NCBI GenBank assembly: GCA_030562215.1
Contig: JAUPFL010000002.1
Span: 62,001-126,000, forward strand
DNA: 64,000 nucleotides
Source: Peribacillus frigoritolerans
Lineage (GTDB): Bacteria > Bacillota > Bacilli > Bacillales > DSM-1321
Reading direction: 5' to 3'
The notes beneath the pieces were generated by a model. The model ran no database searches. It was not told the DNA's origin and saw only the letters and a list, made by a program, of their open reading frames with translations. Each line of letters starts with the position of its first letter. The first letter of the stretch is position 1. Shown piece after piece: positions 29,412 to 38,533 of this stretch. The position numbers were made by a program, and so were the translations under genes.

Positions 29412-30799
29412 TCAGCCTAGATACTGCTTTAATATTTCTAATCCTATTTTTAACTCATCGAATGAGTTTGTGGAAGAAAGTGCAATACGCAAATACATAT
29501 CAGGAGTGGTTTGCCCGCTTTGAAAACGATTGGAATGAAAAACCCGAATACCGCGCCTTTTCAAATCCGTTTCCAGCTGTAACGCATCGTTATGCCCTTT
29601 AATTGGAAGCCAGCGATAAAGACTGAGAGGATGTCCGACATCCTTTCTTAAAGGGAAATATTCCGAATAAATATCATTTGCAGTCTGTGCAAGCCGTTTC
29701 TTATGAGAAACAATTTCATGAGCCTTGCCTGATAGGATTAGCTCTGTGATAACCTCTGCATCAAAAGAAGAGGTCTTTACATTTATGTTGAAAATGGCCT
29801 GGGAAATTTTCTCGCTAAAGGCATCCCCATAAACCATATAGGCAACTCTTAATCCAGAACATATTGACTTAGATGTGCCGCAAATATAAACGCTCTGTTC
29901 CGGAAGCAAATGGAACATCGGCTGCCTGTAGTCGGAGATGATGCCTGCTGTCAGAAATGCATGAATATCATCCTCAATCAAAATTAAACGATGCTTTCGG
30001 ATGACCTCAGCCAATTCTTGCTTTCGAATATCCGACATCATGATTGTGGTGGGATTGTTGCAAGAGGGCATCAGAAATATGCCGTCAATATTTGTTTGGC
30101 AACATTGCTTTTCAAGTTCATCTGGCAGCATTCCAAACTGGTCTCCGTGAATGGGCACTAACTTAATATGAAACATCTTTGCCAGCTCGATAAAGTTTGA
30201 ATATGTGTATAAGTCGGTTGCAATTCTATTACCAGGCTCAAATAAAGCAGCCAGGGCAACAGCCAATGCATTTTGGGCACCGGAAACGATTGCTATATGC
30301 TCTTGATCCGCGTGAATGCCGAAAGATTCCATCCAGTTTAGAGCTGCTGTTTTTTGATGTGGAATACCAGTCGGATCGTTGTAATTCAAGAGCTGCTCCA
30401 AATAACTTTTGTTCACGGTTTTTTGAATGGTTTCTGAAACAATATCATTGGTTTGCTCAAAAGATGCCACAAAACCAAGATCAATGCTGTTTGCCGTTTT
30501 ATCCGCGGAAATGGTTATGGAACGAGTGGCATTAGGAGCCACAAAGGTTCCGCTTCCCGTAACGGCATATATTAATCCCTTTACCTCGCATATTTTATAG
30601 GATCGGGTAATCGTGGTGAAGTTTAAGTCAAGAAAATCTGCCAATTCTCGTTGAGGGGGCAACTTGGTTCCAGGTGCTAAAAACCATTTGTTATATCTTG
30701 TTCAAGTAATGATGCGAGAGATTTATAAAAAGGACGCTTTAATGCATTCTTATCAGGTTTCCAAGACATTGGATAATTGTCAAATGAATTTACTGGCAT
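29412..30799 (-). CDS. MocR-family regulator (GntR HTH plus PLP aminotransferase domain), one single-base shift
   Basis: ATG 30799 follows AGAGGTG. One T missing (A run 30679-30683 on the plus strand) separates the start, which encodes the GntR winged helix (PFYKSLASLLEQDITNGFLA then APGTKLPPQRELADFLDL). The rest is a fold-type I aminotransferase, with IVSGAQNALAVAL, SCNNPTTIM, IEDDIHAFL and the PLP lysine in CGTSKSICSGLRVAY. About 462 residues. It diverges from azlCD, and paired inverted repeats lie between them, so it very likely controls azlCD in response to an amino-acid-derived ligand. Confidence 0.88.
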
Positions 30800-30819
30800 A
30801 CTTCACCTCTACTATCTTA

Positions 30820-30851
30820 TTCCATACAATCATATCATTTTTTGTATGGAA
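30820..30851. promoter_or_regulatory. Putative MocR operator 1
   Basis: TTCCATACAA and TTGTATGGAA are perfect 10-bp arms with a 12-nt spacer, 21 bp upstream of the MocR start. Confidence 0.65.
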
Positions 30852-30905
30852 TTCTAATATTGAAACGGTCTGCTTTATAAGAATATAAGGTGATAAACGT
30901 ATCAG

Positions 30906-30937
30906 TACCCCCATTTTGATGAAATGGGGGTATTTTA
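30906..30937 (+). terminator. Terminator-like hairpin in the MocR-azlC intergenic region
   Basis: TACCCCCAT and ATGGGGGTA form a stem followed by TTTTATTTT. It lies between the two operator-like repeats, upstream of azlC. It may be an attenuator or may insulate the divergent promoters. Confidence 0.65.
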
Positions 30938-30948
30938 TTTTAATTGTA

Positions 30949-30980
30949 ATCCATACAATTAACTTGTTTTTTGTACGGAT
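30949..30980. promoter_or_regulatory. Putative MocR operator 2
   Basis: ATCCATACAA and TTGTACGGAT have the same layout as operator 1 (10-bp arms, 12-nt spacer), 48 bp upstream of azlC. One arm position is mismatched. Confidence 0.65.
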
Positions 30981-31027
30981 TTTGTATGTTAAGTTTAAAT
31001 AAATTTACCCACCAGGATGTGATTTAT

Positions 31028-31741
31028 ATGAAAAAACGAACTCAAATGATACCTGCATTTCGTGCGGCTTTTCCGTACACAGCGCCCATTTTGGCAGGCT
31101 TTTTATTTTTGGGCATCGCTTATGGAATCTTTATGAATTCATTAGGGTTCAGTGCGATTTACCCGATATTGATGAGCCTAACGATATTTGCAGGATCGAT
31201 GGAATTTATTGCAGCCAATTTATTGCTTGTCGCGTTCAATCCGATTAATGCCCTTTTTCTAACCTTAATGGTGAATGCACGGCATTTGTTTTATGGCATA
31301 TCCATGCTCGATAAATATAGGGGGACCGGTAAGAAAAAGCTGTATCTGATTTTTGGGCTTTGCGATGAGTCTTTTTCCATCAATTGTACCGTTGATGTAC
31401 CGAAGGATGTAGACAAGGGCTGGTTTATGTTCTTCGTGACACTGCTCAATCATTCCTATTGGGTGATAGGGTCAGCGATTGGCGGCATTTTTGGCTCTTT
31501 TGTCAAATTCAATACAGAAGGACTCGATTTTGTTATGACGGCTCTCTTTGTAGTGATTTTCATTGAACAATGGATGAAAGAGAAAAACCATCATAGTGCT
31601 CTCGCTGGGCTTGGCCTGTCTGCTGTCTGTCTTATTATTTTTGGAGGAAGCAATTTCATTATCCCTGCCATGTTTGCCATTTTGGGGGTACTCACCTTAC
31701 TTAGAAAACCATTAGAGAAAGTTGAGGTGAGAACCATATGA
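31028..31741 (+). CDS. azlC: Branched-chain amino acid exporter, large subunit
   Basis: An intact AzlC-type protein of 237 residues from ATG 31028. It has [34 protein letters not shown] and [12 protein letters not shown], the family hallmark region, and multiple membrane spans. It overlaps azlD by ATGA. AzlCD pairs export branched-chain amino acids and analogues. The divergent MocR is the probable regulator. Confidence 0.92.
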   Translation: MKKRTQMIPAFRAAFPYTAPILAGFLFLGIAYGIFMNSLGFSAIYPILMSLTIFAGSMEFIAANLLLVAFNPINALFLTLMVNARHLFYGISMLDKYRGTGKKKLYLIFGLCDESFSINCTVDVPKDVDKGWFMFFVTLLNHSYWVIGSAIGGIFGSFVKFNTEGLDFVMTALFVVIFIEQWMKEKNHHSALAGLGLSAVCLIIFGGSNFIIPAMFAILGVLTLLRKPLEKVEVRTI

Positions 31742-32069
31742 CAATGACTTTAACACAGCAAATCATTACAATCGCGATGGTTGTTTTAGGCACAATGCTT
31801 ACAAGATTTCTTCCCTTCATCGTTTTCCCATCAGGTAAGCCCACACCGAAGTATGTACAGTATCTCGGTAAAATGCTGCCATCCGCGGTAATTGGGCTTT
31901 TGGTCATTTATTGTTTAAAGGATGTAAGCTTACAATCCGGAAGTCATGGCATCCCTGAATTTATTGGGGTGGCGGTAGTTGCCCTGCTTCACGTTTGGAA
32001 GAAAATGATGCTCCTCTCGATAGCGGGGGAACGATTGTCTACATGATGCTGGTGCAATTGGTTTTTTAA
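31738..32069 (+). CDS. azlD: Branched-chain amino acid exporter, small subunit, one single-base shift
   Basis: About 110 residues with [20 protein letters not shown] and [20 protein letters not shown], typical of AzlD. One G missing in run 32025-32029 cuts the raw frame at 32046. Restored, the C-terminus is [15 protein letters not shown]. Confidence 0.9.
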
Positions 32070-32133
32070 ATTGATAATAGTCGGGAACTCAAAGTAACAA
32101 TGATATCAATGGTATTGGAAGGGGCAGGTAATA

Positions 32134-32583
32134 GTGAAAAAGAAAATTGATGAATATCAAATTTATGAAAAACACTATGAACAAATTCATGAGCAAGTGA
32201 AAAACGATCCGTATGCTAAATCGTTAGGCATCCAGTTAACCAAATTCGAGGCAGGTACTGCAGAAGCAACGTTAGAAGTGCAAAGCACTATGGTAAATGC
32301 ATATGGAACTGTTCACGGTGCGGTTATTTATGCTGTAGCAGATCATGCTTTTTCGGTAGCCTGTAATGCCTATGGCAAAACATCATTAGGACTCTCGACA
32401 ACAATCCAGTTCATTGAATCAGCTAAACCAGGAGACAAGATAGTGGCCCGTGCAACGGAAGTCAAACGAAACTATCGGACAGGATTTTATCGGATAGACG
32501 TCCTGCATGAGCAAAACCTGATCGCGACCATGGATGCAGTGTCATACCGTAAGGATCATTATTTTATTGAAGTTGATGAATAA
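32134..32583 (+). CDS. PaaI-type hot-dog thioesterase
   Basis: Intact, 149 residues starting at GTG 32134 behind AGGGGCAGG. The segment NAYGTVHGAVIYAVADHAFS is the PaaI/4HBT active-site region (HGG-like loop plus catalytic Asp). It probably hydrolyses an aryl- or acyl-CoA. It lies downstream of azlCD and is followed by a copy of the hairpin repeat. Confidence 0.88.
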   Translation: MKKKIDEYQIYEKHYEQIHEQVKNDPYAKSLGIQLTKFEAGTAEATLEVQSTMVNAYGTVHGAVIYAVADHAFSVACNAYGKTSLGLSTTIQFIESAKPGDKIVARATEVKRNYRTGFYRIDVLHEQNLIATMDAVSYRKDHYFIEVDE

Positions 32584-32606
32584 GATTGAGCGGTACAATG
32601 GTTCTC

Positions 32607-32640
32607 GAGCAGAGGTGCCTTTAAGGGAGCTCTTTTCTTA
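32607..32640 (+). repeat. Intergenic hairpin repeat, degenerate copy
   Basis: GAGCAGAGGTGCCTTTAAGG then GAGCTCTTTTCTTATA keep the hairpin and the CTTAT tail, but no clear 3' box follows. Confidence 0.5.
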
Positions 32641-32661
32641 TATAGGGAAGGGGGAGTTTAA

Positions 32662-32781
32662 GTGCATTTCTTCATAAAACCCTTATTGCCTCATTTTGGT
32701 TATGGAAAGGAAACATTAATCTATCCGCTTTCCAGCGATCCTGAAATTGTGAAATGGAGATCGGTTAAACTGAATCGCTAA
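32662..32781 (+). CDS. Possible 39-residue protein or gene fragment
   Basis: GTG 32662 follows GGGGGAG. The frame reads HFFIKPLLPHFGYGKETLIY then PLSSDPEIVKWRSVKLNR. The composition looks protein-like but no family is recognised. A hairpin (AGGCTAGGTA/TACCTAGCCT) follows at 32785-32811. It could be a remnant of a larger gene. Confidence 0.35.
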   Translation: MHFFIKPLLPHFGYGKETLIYPLSSDPEIVKWRSVKLNR

Positions 32782-32813
32782 AAAGGCTAGGTAGAGGGCA
32801 TACCTAGCCTGAG

Positions 32814-32993
32814 TTCAAGAAAGATGTGGACGTAACAAAAGGGGAAAATTCCAATCAAAGTGAAGATGTAATGGTTCAATTTGTTGCAAATGCTTACGTA
32901 GGGGTAGTGGAATGGTGGTTAAAGAATGGAATGCCTTATCCACCTCGTGTCATGGCAGAAAAAGTGGGGGATTTGTTAGAGAGGATTGTATAA
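32814..32993 (+). pseudogene. C-terminal remnant of a TetR-family regulator
   Basis: The open frame encodes SEDVMVQFVANAYVGVVEWW then LKNGMPYPPRVMAEKVGDLL. This closely resembles the C-terminal helices of YfiR/YxaF-type TetR regulators. No DNA-binding N-terminus is found upstream: the preceding 150 bp hold the small ORF and hairpin. A single-base error cannot explain a missing domain, so this is probably a true deletion remnant. Confidence 0.55.
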
Positions 32994-33040
32994 TTACCGA
33001 TAATGAGAAACGTTACTAGGATAGTGGTCTCTTGAAGAAA

Positions 33041-33100
33041 AGGGGTGTCTTTTAAGGCAGCTCTTTTCTTATGGAACAAAATGGCCAGATTAGGTGAAGG
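33041..33100 (+). repeat. Intergenic box-hairpin-box repeat copy
   Basis: GGGGTGTCTTTTAAGGCAGC then TCTTTTCTTATGGAACAAAA and GGCCAGATTAGGTGAAG show the hairpin, tail and a variant 3' box. Confidence 0.65.
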
Positions 33101-33223
33101 ACTATTACATGAATAGTGGAATTATAATAAATGGACTATATTTTGAACTGTAGTCCAAGGTTCCTTAAAAGTTGCTTGATTTTAATAAGTTTAAATCAAT
33201 TGCATAGTAAGGAGAATTTCAGT

Positions 33224-33868
33224 ATGAAAATAAAATGGTTTGGACATTCTGCCTTTTTACTAACATCCGAAAGAGGAACCAGGATTCTTATTGATCCATA
33301 TTATCGCTTCATCCGTTACCGTATGCCAAGCATTGAACCAGATATAGTTGCCGTTACACATAATCATTTCGATCATAATAAAATTCAAGCTGCAACAGGT
33401 GATTACTTGCTTGTGAATGAGCCGAAGGAATACATCCGCGAAGATGTAAGAATTAGTGGATTCAAGACATTTCACGACAAGGCAAATGGCGAGAAGAGAG
33501 GCCCCAATATTTTATATCGTTTCCAAATGGACGACCTAACTATCTGTCATTGCGGAGATTTAGGGCATCTATTATCAGAAGAACAAGTAAATGAAATTGG
33601 AAAAGTAGATATTCTCATCATTCCTGTAGGAGGTACAGTCACGATCAATGCAATAGAAGCTGCTCAGGTAATGCGTCAATTGAAATCTACTATTACGATC
33701 CCTATGCACTATAGAACAAAGGCATTGTCGGTTGTTGGCTTGATGTTTTCAAAGGTAGATAAGTTTCTTCAGATTTCCGGACAGCGAACAACCGAAGTTA
33801 AGACATTGGATATTTCCAAAGGAAATTTGTCGGAATATGCTGGTGTCGTTACCATGCTCTATGAATGA
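33224..33868 (+). CDS. MBL-fold hydrolase, UPF0173/UlaG-like group
   Basis: ATG 33224 follows AAGGAGAA. The 214-residue protein starts KIKWFGHSAFLLTSERGTRI and has THNHFDHN, FHDKANGEKRGPNILYRF, CHCGDLGHLL and IPMHYRT, the metal-binding pattern of the UPF0173-like metal-dependent hydrolases. It is intact. It lies between repeat copies at 33041 and 33965. Confidence 0.87.
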   Translation: MKIKWFGHSAFLLTSERGTRILIDPYYRFIRYRMPSIEPDIVAVTHNHFDHNKIQAATGDYLLVNEPKEYIREDVRISGFKTFHDKANGEKRGPNILYRFQMDDLTICHCGDLGHLLSEEQVNEIGKVDILIIPVGGTVTINAIEAAQVMRQLKSTITIPMHYRTKALSVVGLMFSKVDKFLQISGQRTTEVKTLDISKGNLSEYAGVVTMLYE

Positions 33869-33964
33869 TTGTAAGGCTGCGATGTGGATTTAATATACAA
33901 TGATTGCGATGTCTAAAAAATGTTGCGACAGAAGCATGAATGGATAAGATATCCTGTTAATAAC

Positions 33965-33988
33965 CAAAGGACAGGTTAGTTCAAGAAC
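33965..33988 (+). repeat. Intergenic repeat, isolated 3' box
   Basis: AAAGGACAGGTTAGTTCAAG matches the 3' box (consensus GGGGCAGGTTAGTTGAATAA) without the preceding hairpin. Confidence 0.6.
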
Positions 33989-33995
33989 AAAAAAG

Positions 33996-34036
33996 GGAAG
34001 CTACTAATCAATGATATTGAATCAATTAAGCTTCCT
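33996..34036 (+). terminator. Terminator-like hairpin
   Basis: GGAAGCT and AGCTTCC pair around TACTAATCAATGATATTGA, with CTCTTT after it, upstream of the YbaN-like gene. Confidence 0.55.
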
Positions 34037-34075
34037 CTTTACGATATAAGGGGATAGAATATAAATAAAAAGGTG

Positions 34076-34478
34076 ATGACAATAAAAAAGTAAAAAGTAT
34101 CCTATTCTTTGTTCTTGGTTCCATATCTCTTTTGATTGGTATTGCAGGGACAGTGTTACCAGTTCTGCCGGGCGGTCCGTTTTACTTATTTGCTGCCTTT
34201 TGCTTTGCGAAAAGTTCCAAGTCGATTGAAAACTGGTTCAAGAGCACCTCACTATATGAAAACTACGTTGAAGCATTCCTGCAAAAAAGGGCATGACCCG
34301 AAGAGAGAAAATCAGAATCAATTTAATTGCCGATTTCTTCATCGTAATTTCTGTATTTTATGTGGACATCCTATTAGTGAAAATCTTATTGGTCGTGCTC
34401 GCCCTCTACAAACATTATTATTTCATCAAAAAAATTAAGACAATTGACCGAAACAGTTCGGAAAAAAGAGCTTTTTGA
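34076..34478 (+). CDS. DUF454 (YbaN-like) inner membrane protein, two single-base shifts
   Basis: ATG 34076 follows AAAGGTG. Restoring an A at 34086-34091 and an A in 34283-34288 yields about 134 residues: FFVLGSISLLIGIAGTVLPV, LPGGPFYLFAAFCFAKSSKS and WFKSTSLYENYVEAFLQKKG. These are diagnostic of DUF454/YbaN. Four membrane segments. The function is unknown. Confidence 0.85.
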
Positions 34479-34480
34479 AC

Positions 34481-34550
34481 CTTCAAATAAAGGAGTTGCT
34501 TCGGCAGCTCTTTTCTAATGGAGCTACCGGGGCAGGGGAGTAGAACATGA
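34481..34550 (+). repeat. Intergenic box-hairpin-box repeat copy
   Basis: CTTCAAATAAAGGAGTTGCT, TCGGCAGCTCTTTTCTAATG and GAGCTACCGGGGCAGGGGAG follow each other: 5' box, hairpin, tail and 3' box. Confidence 0.75.
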
Positions 34551-34769
34551 ACAAAGGGGAATCCCAAGCAACTATATTCAGGAGGCATGGTTTCTTACCA
34601 CCGGTTCGAGAACAAAGTGCCAACATGCATTAAGTGGATTCCTCTGTAACACTCATGTGCTTAGACGTAGTGTTGCTGACAAATGGTAGTCTGTTATAGG
34701 ATAATGGTGATAGATATTTGATGGGCACAATATTAAGGGGAAACTCCATAAGGAAGGAAGTGCTAAACG

Positions 34770-35476
34770 ATGAATTTAGAAATGGTCATGCAGGAGCTCG
34801 AAGCCCTTGGCAAGGAACGAACTAAAAAAATGTACATATCCAATGGTGCGCATGAGCCGCTCTTTGGCGTGGCGACAGGAGCCATGAAACCAATTGTAAG
34901 GAAAATAAAAATAAATCAGAGTTTAGCTGAAGAGCTTTATGCGACAGGCAACTATGATGCAATGTACTTTGCAGGCATTATTGCAGACCCAAAAGCCATG
35001 ACTGAGTCGGATTATGATCGTTGGATGGATGCTGCGTATTTTTATATGCTGTCCGATTACGTAGTGGCTGTAACTTTATCAGAGTCAGATATTGCACAAG
35101 AAGTTTCTGATAAATGGATTGCAAGCGGTGAAGAGCTGAGAATGTCAGCCGGCTGGAGTTGCTACTGTTGGCTTTTAGGGAATCGACAAGACGTTGAATT
35201 TTCAGAAAGCAAGATTTCCAATATGCTTGACCTTGTGAAAAATACGATTCACGATTCGCCAGAACGGACGAAATCCGCTATGAATAACTTTTTATACACC
35301 GTGGGGATTTCATATTTGCCGCTCCATGAAAAGGCAGTCGAGACCGCAAAGGCAATAGGAACCGTAGAAGTCAAACGGGACAAGAAAAAAGCAGTTTTCT
35401 GAATGCTTACGAAAGTATTCAGAAAGAAGTCGGTAAAGGAAAGCTTGGTTTTAAACGCAAGCATGTAAGATGTTAA
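34770..35476 (+). CDS. DNA alkylation repair protein (AlkD-like HEAT repeats), C-terminal single-base shift
   Basis: The protein starts MNLEMVMQELEALGKERTKK, then KMYISNGAHEPLFGVATGAM and LPLHEKAVETAKAIGTVEV, as in the DNA alkylation repair family. A T missing in 35396-35399 truncates the raw frame at 35402. Restored, it ends in AYESIQKEVGKGKLGFKRKH VRC, the basic tail found in these proteins. About 235 residues. It may excise or tolerate alkylated bases. Confidence 0.87.
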
Positions 35477-35500
35477 AATTAGTCTCGCAAAATTGAAGTG

Positions 35501-35545
35501 TAATTTCAATAATGGAGGTTGCTTAGGCAGCCTTTTTCGCAGTTG
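35501..35545 (+). repeat. Intergenic repeat, 5' box and hairpin
   Basis: AATTTCAATAATGGAGGTTG then CTTAGGCAGCCTTTTTCGC. The tail and 3' box are lost. Confidence 0.6.
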
Positions 35546-35599
35546 GTAAACAGCCTTCAATTTATCTTCCCAATGATCCTTGTTAAGCTAACAGGTTCG

Positions 35600-35668
35600 A
35601 TACTTCATTACAGGAGCTGATCAGCAGCTCCTTTTCTAATGGAACTATCGGGGCAGTTTAGTTTAATA
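35600..35668 (+). repeat. Intergenic box-hairpin-box repeat copy
   Basis: CAGGAGCTGATCAGCAGCTC is a strong hairpin, followed by CTTTTCTAATGGAACTATCG and GGGCAGTTTAGTTTAATAAG. Confidence 0.75.
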
Positions 35669-35762
35669 AGACTTTTAGAATCAAACTATCTTTTGAAACC
35701 ATTTTAGAAAAATCTCGTATACAGATTTAGGAAAATGTTTTTTAGAATAGGAGTAACAGGTT

Positions 35763-35864
35763 ATGTTAGGGGATATTATATATCAAGTTATTGTTTTCGG
35801 AGGTATAGCATTAATTTTAGGTGTTTTAGGTTATTTATTTTTTAAGAGGACCAAGAAAAGCTAA
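35763..35864 (+). CDS. 33-residue single-span membrane peptide
   Basis: AGGAGTAAC precedes ATG 35763. The product MLGDIIYQVIVFGGIALILG then VLGYLFFKRTKKS is one hydrophobic helix with a positive C-terminal tail. It lies alone between repeat copies at 35600 and 35885. It could be a toxin-like or regulatory peptide, but no family is recognised. Confidence 0.55.
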   Translation: MLGDIIYQVIVFGGIALILGVLGYLFFKRTKKS

Positions 35865-35884
35865 TTAAATTTCTAATTCAAGTA

Positions 35885-35935
35885 ACGGGTGCGTTAGCTG
35901 AAGATCGGAGCTGTCTAAGGCAGCTCTTTTTTAAA
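35885..35935 (+). repeat. Intergenic repeat, 5' box plus hairpin
   Basis: ACGGGTGCGTTAGCTGAAGA then TCGGAGCTGTCTAAGGCAGC and a T run. The 5' box is clearly related to the 3' box sequence. Confidence 0.7.
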
Positions 35936-35979
35936 ATTTTATTATGTTTTAATGGGAGATAGAGGGAGGGGGAATTTTA

Positions 35980-36621
35980 ATGAGTAAAGCAATTATTTTT
36001 GATATGGATGGAACCTTATTTCAAACGAATTTAATTTTAGAACCTGCCCTAGAAGAAACATTTGATGTACTACGAAAAGAAAATTTATGGGATACAAAAA
36101 CACCGATTGAACAATATAGGAAAATTATGGGTGTGCCTATACCAGTTGTATGGGAAACACTTTGCCCAAACCACTCACTAGAAATACGAGTAAAGAGCAA
36201 TGAGATTTTTCATAAAAAGCTTATAGAACTAATCCAAGCACAAAAAGGTGCATTATATGCTGATGTGGAGAGAACATTAAATGAGTTGAGTAAAAAGTAT
36301 CCCTTATTTATTGCCAGCAATGGACAGATAGAATATTTACAAGCAATTGTAGAAACATATAATTTGGATAGATTTATTCAAAATACATATAGTATCCAAC
36401 TAATTAAATCTGGACATAAATCAGATTTAGTGCAAATGGTGAAAAATAAAAATCAAATTGAAAATGGTTACGTTGTCGGAGACCGTTCTTCAGATATATC
36501 TGCTGCTAAGGATAATGAACTTATTGCCGTTGGTGTGAACTTTGACTTTGCTCAAGAAGATGAATTAAAACAAGCTGATTTTGTAGTGAATAATTTCAAA
36601 GAAATCTTAGAGTTAGTTTAA
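35980..36621 (+). CDS. HAD-family hydrolase (phosphoglycolate phosphatase-like)
   Basis: An intact 213-residue protein. Motif I is IIFDMDGTLFQTN (nucleophilic Asp), motif II LFIASNGQ, motif III Lys in IKSGHKSDLV, and motif IV NGYVVGDRSSDISAAKDNEL. The cap lies between motifs I and II. The substrate is unknown. Confidence 0.9.
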   Translation: MSKAIIFDMDGTLFQTNLILEPALEETFDVLRKENLWDTKTPIEQYRKIMGVPIPVVWETLCPNHSLEIRVKSNEIFHKKLIELIQAQKGALYADVERTLNELSKKYPLFIASNGQIEYLQAIVETYNLDRFIQNTYSIQLIKSGHKSDLVQMVKNKNQIENGYVVGDRSSDISAAKDNELIAVGVNFDFAQEDELKQADFVVNNFKEILELV

Positions 36622-36628
36622 ACTCTAA

Positions 36629-36652
36629 AAGGCCGCCAATTGACGGCTTTTT
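36629..36652 (+). terminator. Terminator after HAD gene
   Basis: AGGCCGCCAATTGACGGCTTTTT forms a short stem with a T run. Confidence 0.6.
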
Positions 36653-36701
36653 GAAAGTACGATTCTAGCATTATCACCATTCGGATTAAAGTGAAAAAAT
36701 A

Positions 36702-36737
36702 CCCTTAATGAACTATCCGGGCAGGTTAGTTGAATCA
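36702..36737 (+). repeat. Intergenic repeat, tail plus 3' box
   Basis: CTTAATGAACTATCCGGGCA then GGTTAGTTGAATCA. The associated hairpin is not the usual one. Confidence 0.7.
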
Positions 36738-36843
36738 GGGAAATGGTTTTTTTATGGTAAAATAAATAAGGAAAGGGAAATTCTACCTTTTTAGTTAGTA
36801 TTAAAAGTAGCAGGAAATAAAATGGTCCTTTGGGGGTGAAAAG

Positions 36844-37128
36844 GTGGATTATGGATTATTGGTTATTGGTATAGCTCTTTTACTTATATCGTACTTAGTA
36901 GCTGTAAAAAAAACAAACCTGGTTGTTAGCAGGGTTTAATGAAAAAATGATAAAAAATAAGTCTTTATTAGGTACAGTGACAGGTGGAACTTTTTTCTAC
37001 CGTTAGGATTGTTAGTAGTTTTCAATAGTTTTATTGACTATCCTTATGAATTTACGGTTCTTATAATTGCTATGTTGCTTTTATTAACAATTGTATATGT
37101 TTTTATTAATAGAAGGTTACTTGACTGA
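36844..37128 (+). CDS. DUF3784-like small membrane protein, two single-base shifts
   Basis: GTG 36844 starts MDYGLLVIGIALLLISYLVA. Restoring an A in run 36906-36913 and a T in 36991-36996 gives KKKQTWLLAGFNEKMIKNKS then LLGTVTGGTFFLPLGLLVVF and two more spans, about 95 residues. LLAGFN(E) followed by K-rich residues is the DUF3784 hallmark. The unshifted frames are all short. It lies between repeat copies at 36702 and 37141. Confidence 0.7.
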
Positions 37129-37140
37129 AAGGTGCTATAG

Positions 37141-37210
37141 CTTTATTGAGCTGGACGATCACGATCAGCTCTTTTTCTTATGCAACTATCGGGGCAGTTT
37201 AGTTGAATAA
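37141..37210 (+). repeat. Intergenic box-hairpin-box repeat copy
   Basis: GAGCTGGACGATCACGATCA then GCTCTTTTTCTTATGCAACT and ATCGGGGCAGTTTAGTTGAA. All parts are present. Confidence 0.8.
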
Positions 37211-37323
37211 CAGTTGCAGAAATCAGTATGAAATCCTTACTTCCATGCAGGAAGTAAGGATTTTTTGTTGAACAAATAAAATTAGAATATTATGGAATTT
37301 ATTGCGTGAATGGAGAGGTTAAT

Positions 37324-37770
37324 ATGTCGTTTATGATGGTCAAAAAAGAATTTAAGCTTGTTGGATTAAAAGGTAGTGGAGAGTTTGTTAACTTTGGTAA
37401 TGAAGTACCCTTGCTTGCAAAGCAACTATTAAGTCGCTCAAACGAAATACTAAATCCAACAGAGACCGAAATTGCATTATTTGAGCCTAAAAAGGATGAG
37501 GAGCATAGGATAGGTCATTATTATGTAGGGTTAATTGTGAGTGAGAAATTAAATGAAGTACCAACAGGAATGGATTATATTGAAATAAATAAAAGTTACA
37601 TAACTACAAGAGGAAATATATCTAATTTGGGGGAACTTCATTTAAATTTATTGAATTGGGCAGAAGAACAAGGTTATCAAAGAGATCTCGATTCTTATAT
37701 TATCGAGACATATCACCTTATGGGGGAAGGAGATGAAGAAGTACAGATTTATTTACCAATTCAAGTTTAA
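37324..37770 (+). CDS. GyrI-like/AraC effector-binding-domain protein
   Basis: ATG 37324 follows GGAGAGG. The 148-residue protein has the effector-binding fold (KEFKLVGLKGSGEFVNFGNE.. HYYVGLIVSEKL.. YIIETYHLMGEGDEEVQIYL) known from the C-terminal half of Rob and from SbmC/GyrI. There is no DNA-binding domain. It is a stand-alone ligand-binding protein that is often of unknown role. Confidence 0.78.
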   Translation: MSFMMVKKEFKLVGLKGSGEFVNFGNEVPLLAKQLLSRSNEILNPTETEIALFEPKKDEEHRIGHYYVGLIVSEKLNEVPTGMDYIEINKSYITTRGNISNLGELHLNLLNWAEEQGYQRDLDSYIIETYHLMGEGDEEVQIYLPIQV

Positions 37771-37787
37771 AAGACAAATCAAAAATC

Positions 37788-37820
37788 TTCTTCAACAAAC
37801 GGGGCAGGTTAGTGGAATGA
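37788..37820 (+). repeat. Intergenic repeat, 3' box
   Basis: CTTCAACAAACGGGGCAGGT then TAGTGGAATGA keep the tail and 3' box without a hairpin. Confidence 0.65.
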
Positions 37821-38007
37821 AAAGTGAATTAATCCATTATTATCTTTATTATGTTAACTGCATAAATCAGTTGTACAGAGATAATAAAGTTGTTTAATTT
37901 GCAATTATTTTGCGGTAATGAAATTAAATATCAAATAAAGGAAATATCTTCTTGACAGTCGAATATTAGTCTAGAACCATAATTATATTCCGATGAGGAG
38001 GATTCTT

Positions 38008-38517
38008 GTGCGTCCACGACCATTATTTATTGAAAATCCAGAGCATGATAGGTATGTTAGTCTTGTGCCAGATGGAGATATTGTAGAAATACTTAGTAAG
38101 CAACGAACTAAGACCATTACCCTTTTAAGCAGCGTATCAGAGGAGTCAGCAAGGAAGGCGTACGCACCAGGGAAATGGACTTTAAAAGAAGTGATTGGGC
38201 ATATGACCGACTCGGAACGTGTAATGTCGTATCGAATGCTCGCCATTGCACGAAATGAAAGTGCACCACTCCCAGCAATGGATCAGGATCAATACGTTTC
38301 TGCGGCAAACTTCAACAAATTATCCTGGGAGCAGTTACTAGCTGGTTTAGACACGGTACGTTCCAACACGTTAAGCCTTATTTCAACCATTGATGATGCA
38401 GCGTGGGTTCGTAATGGAACTGTAATGAACAGCCCAGTTTCAATAGGTACCATTGCATATGGCATTGCCGGGCACGAGTTACACCATATGAAAGTGATTA
38501 GTGATAAATACTTATAA
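38008..38517 (+). CDS. DinB-family protein (four-helix, putative metal-dependent)
   Basis: GTG 38008 lies 6 nt after GAGGAGG, so I reject the in-frame ATG 37993 that contains the site itself. The 169-residue product has APGKWTLKEVIGHMTDSERV (first His), SYRMLAIARNES and GIAGHELHHMKVISDKYL (final His pair), the DinB/YfiT metal triad. It may be a thiol-dependent transferase. Confidence 0.85.
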   Translation: MRPRPLFIENPEHDRYVSLVPDGDIVEILSKQRTKTITLLSSVSEESARKAYAPGKWTLKEVIGHMTDSERVMSYRMLAIARNESAPLPAMDQDQYVSAANFNKLSWEQLLAGLDTVRSNTLSLISTIDDAAWVRNGTVMNSPVSIGTIAYGIAGHELHHMKVISDKYL

Positions 38518-38533
38518 GTCTTTTTCTATTAAT

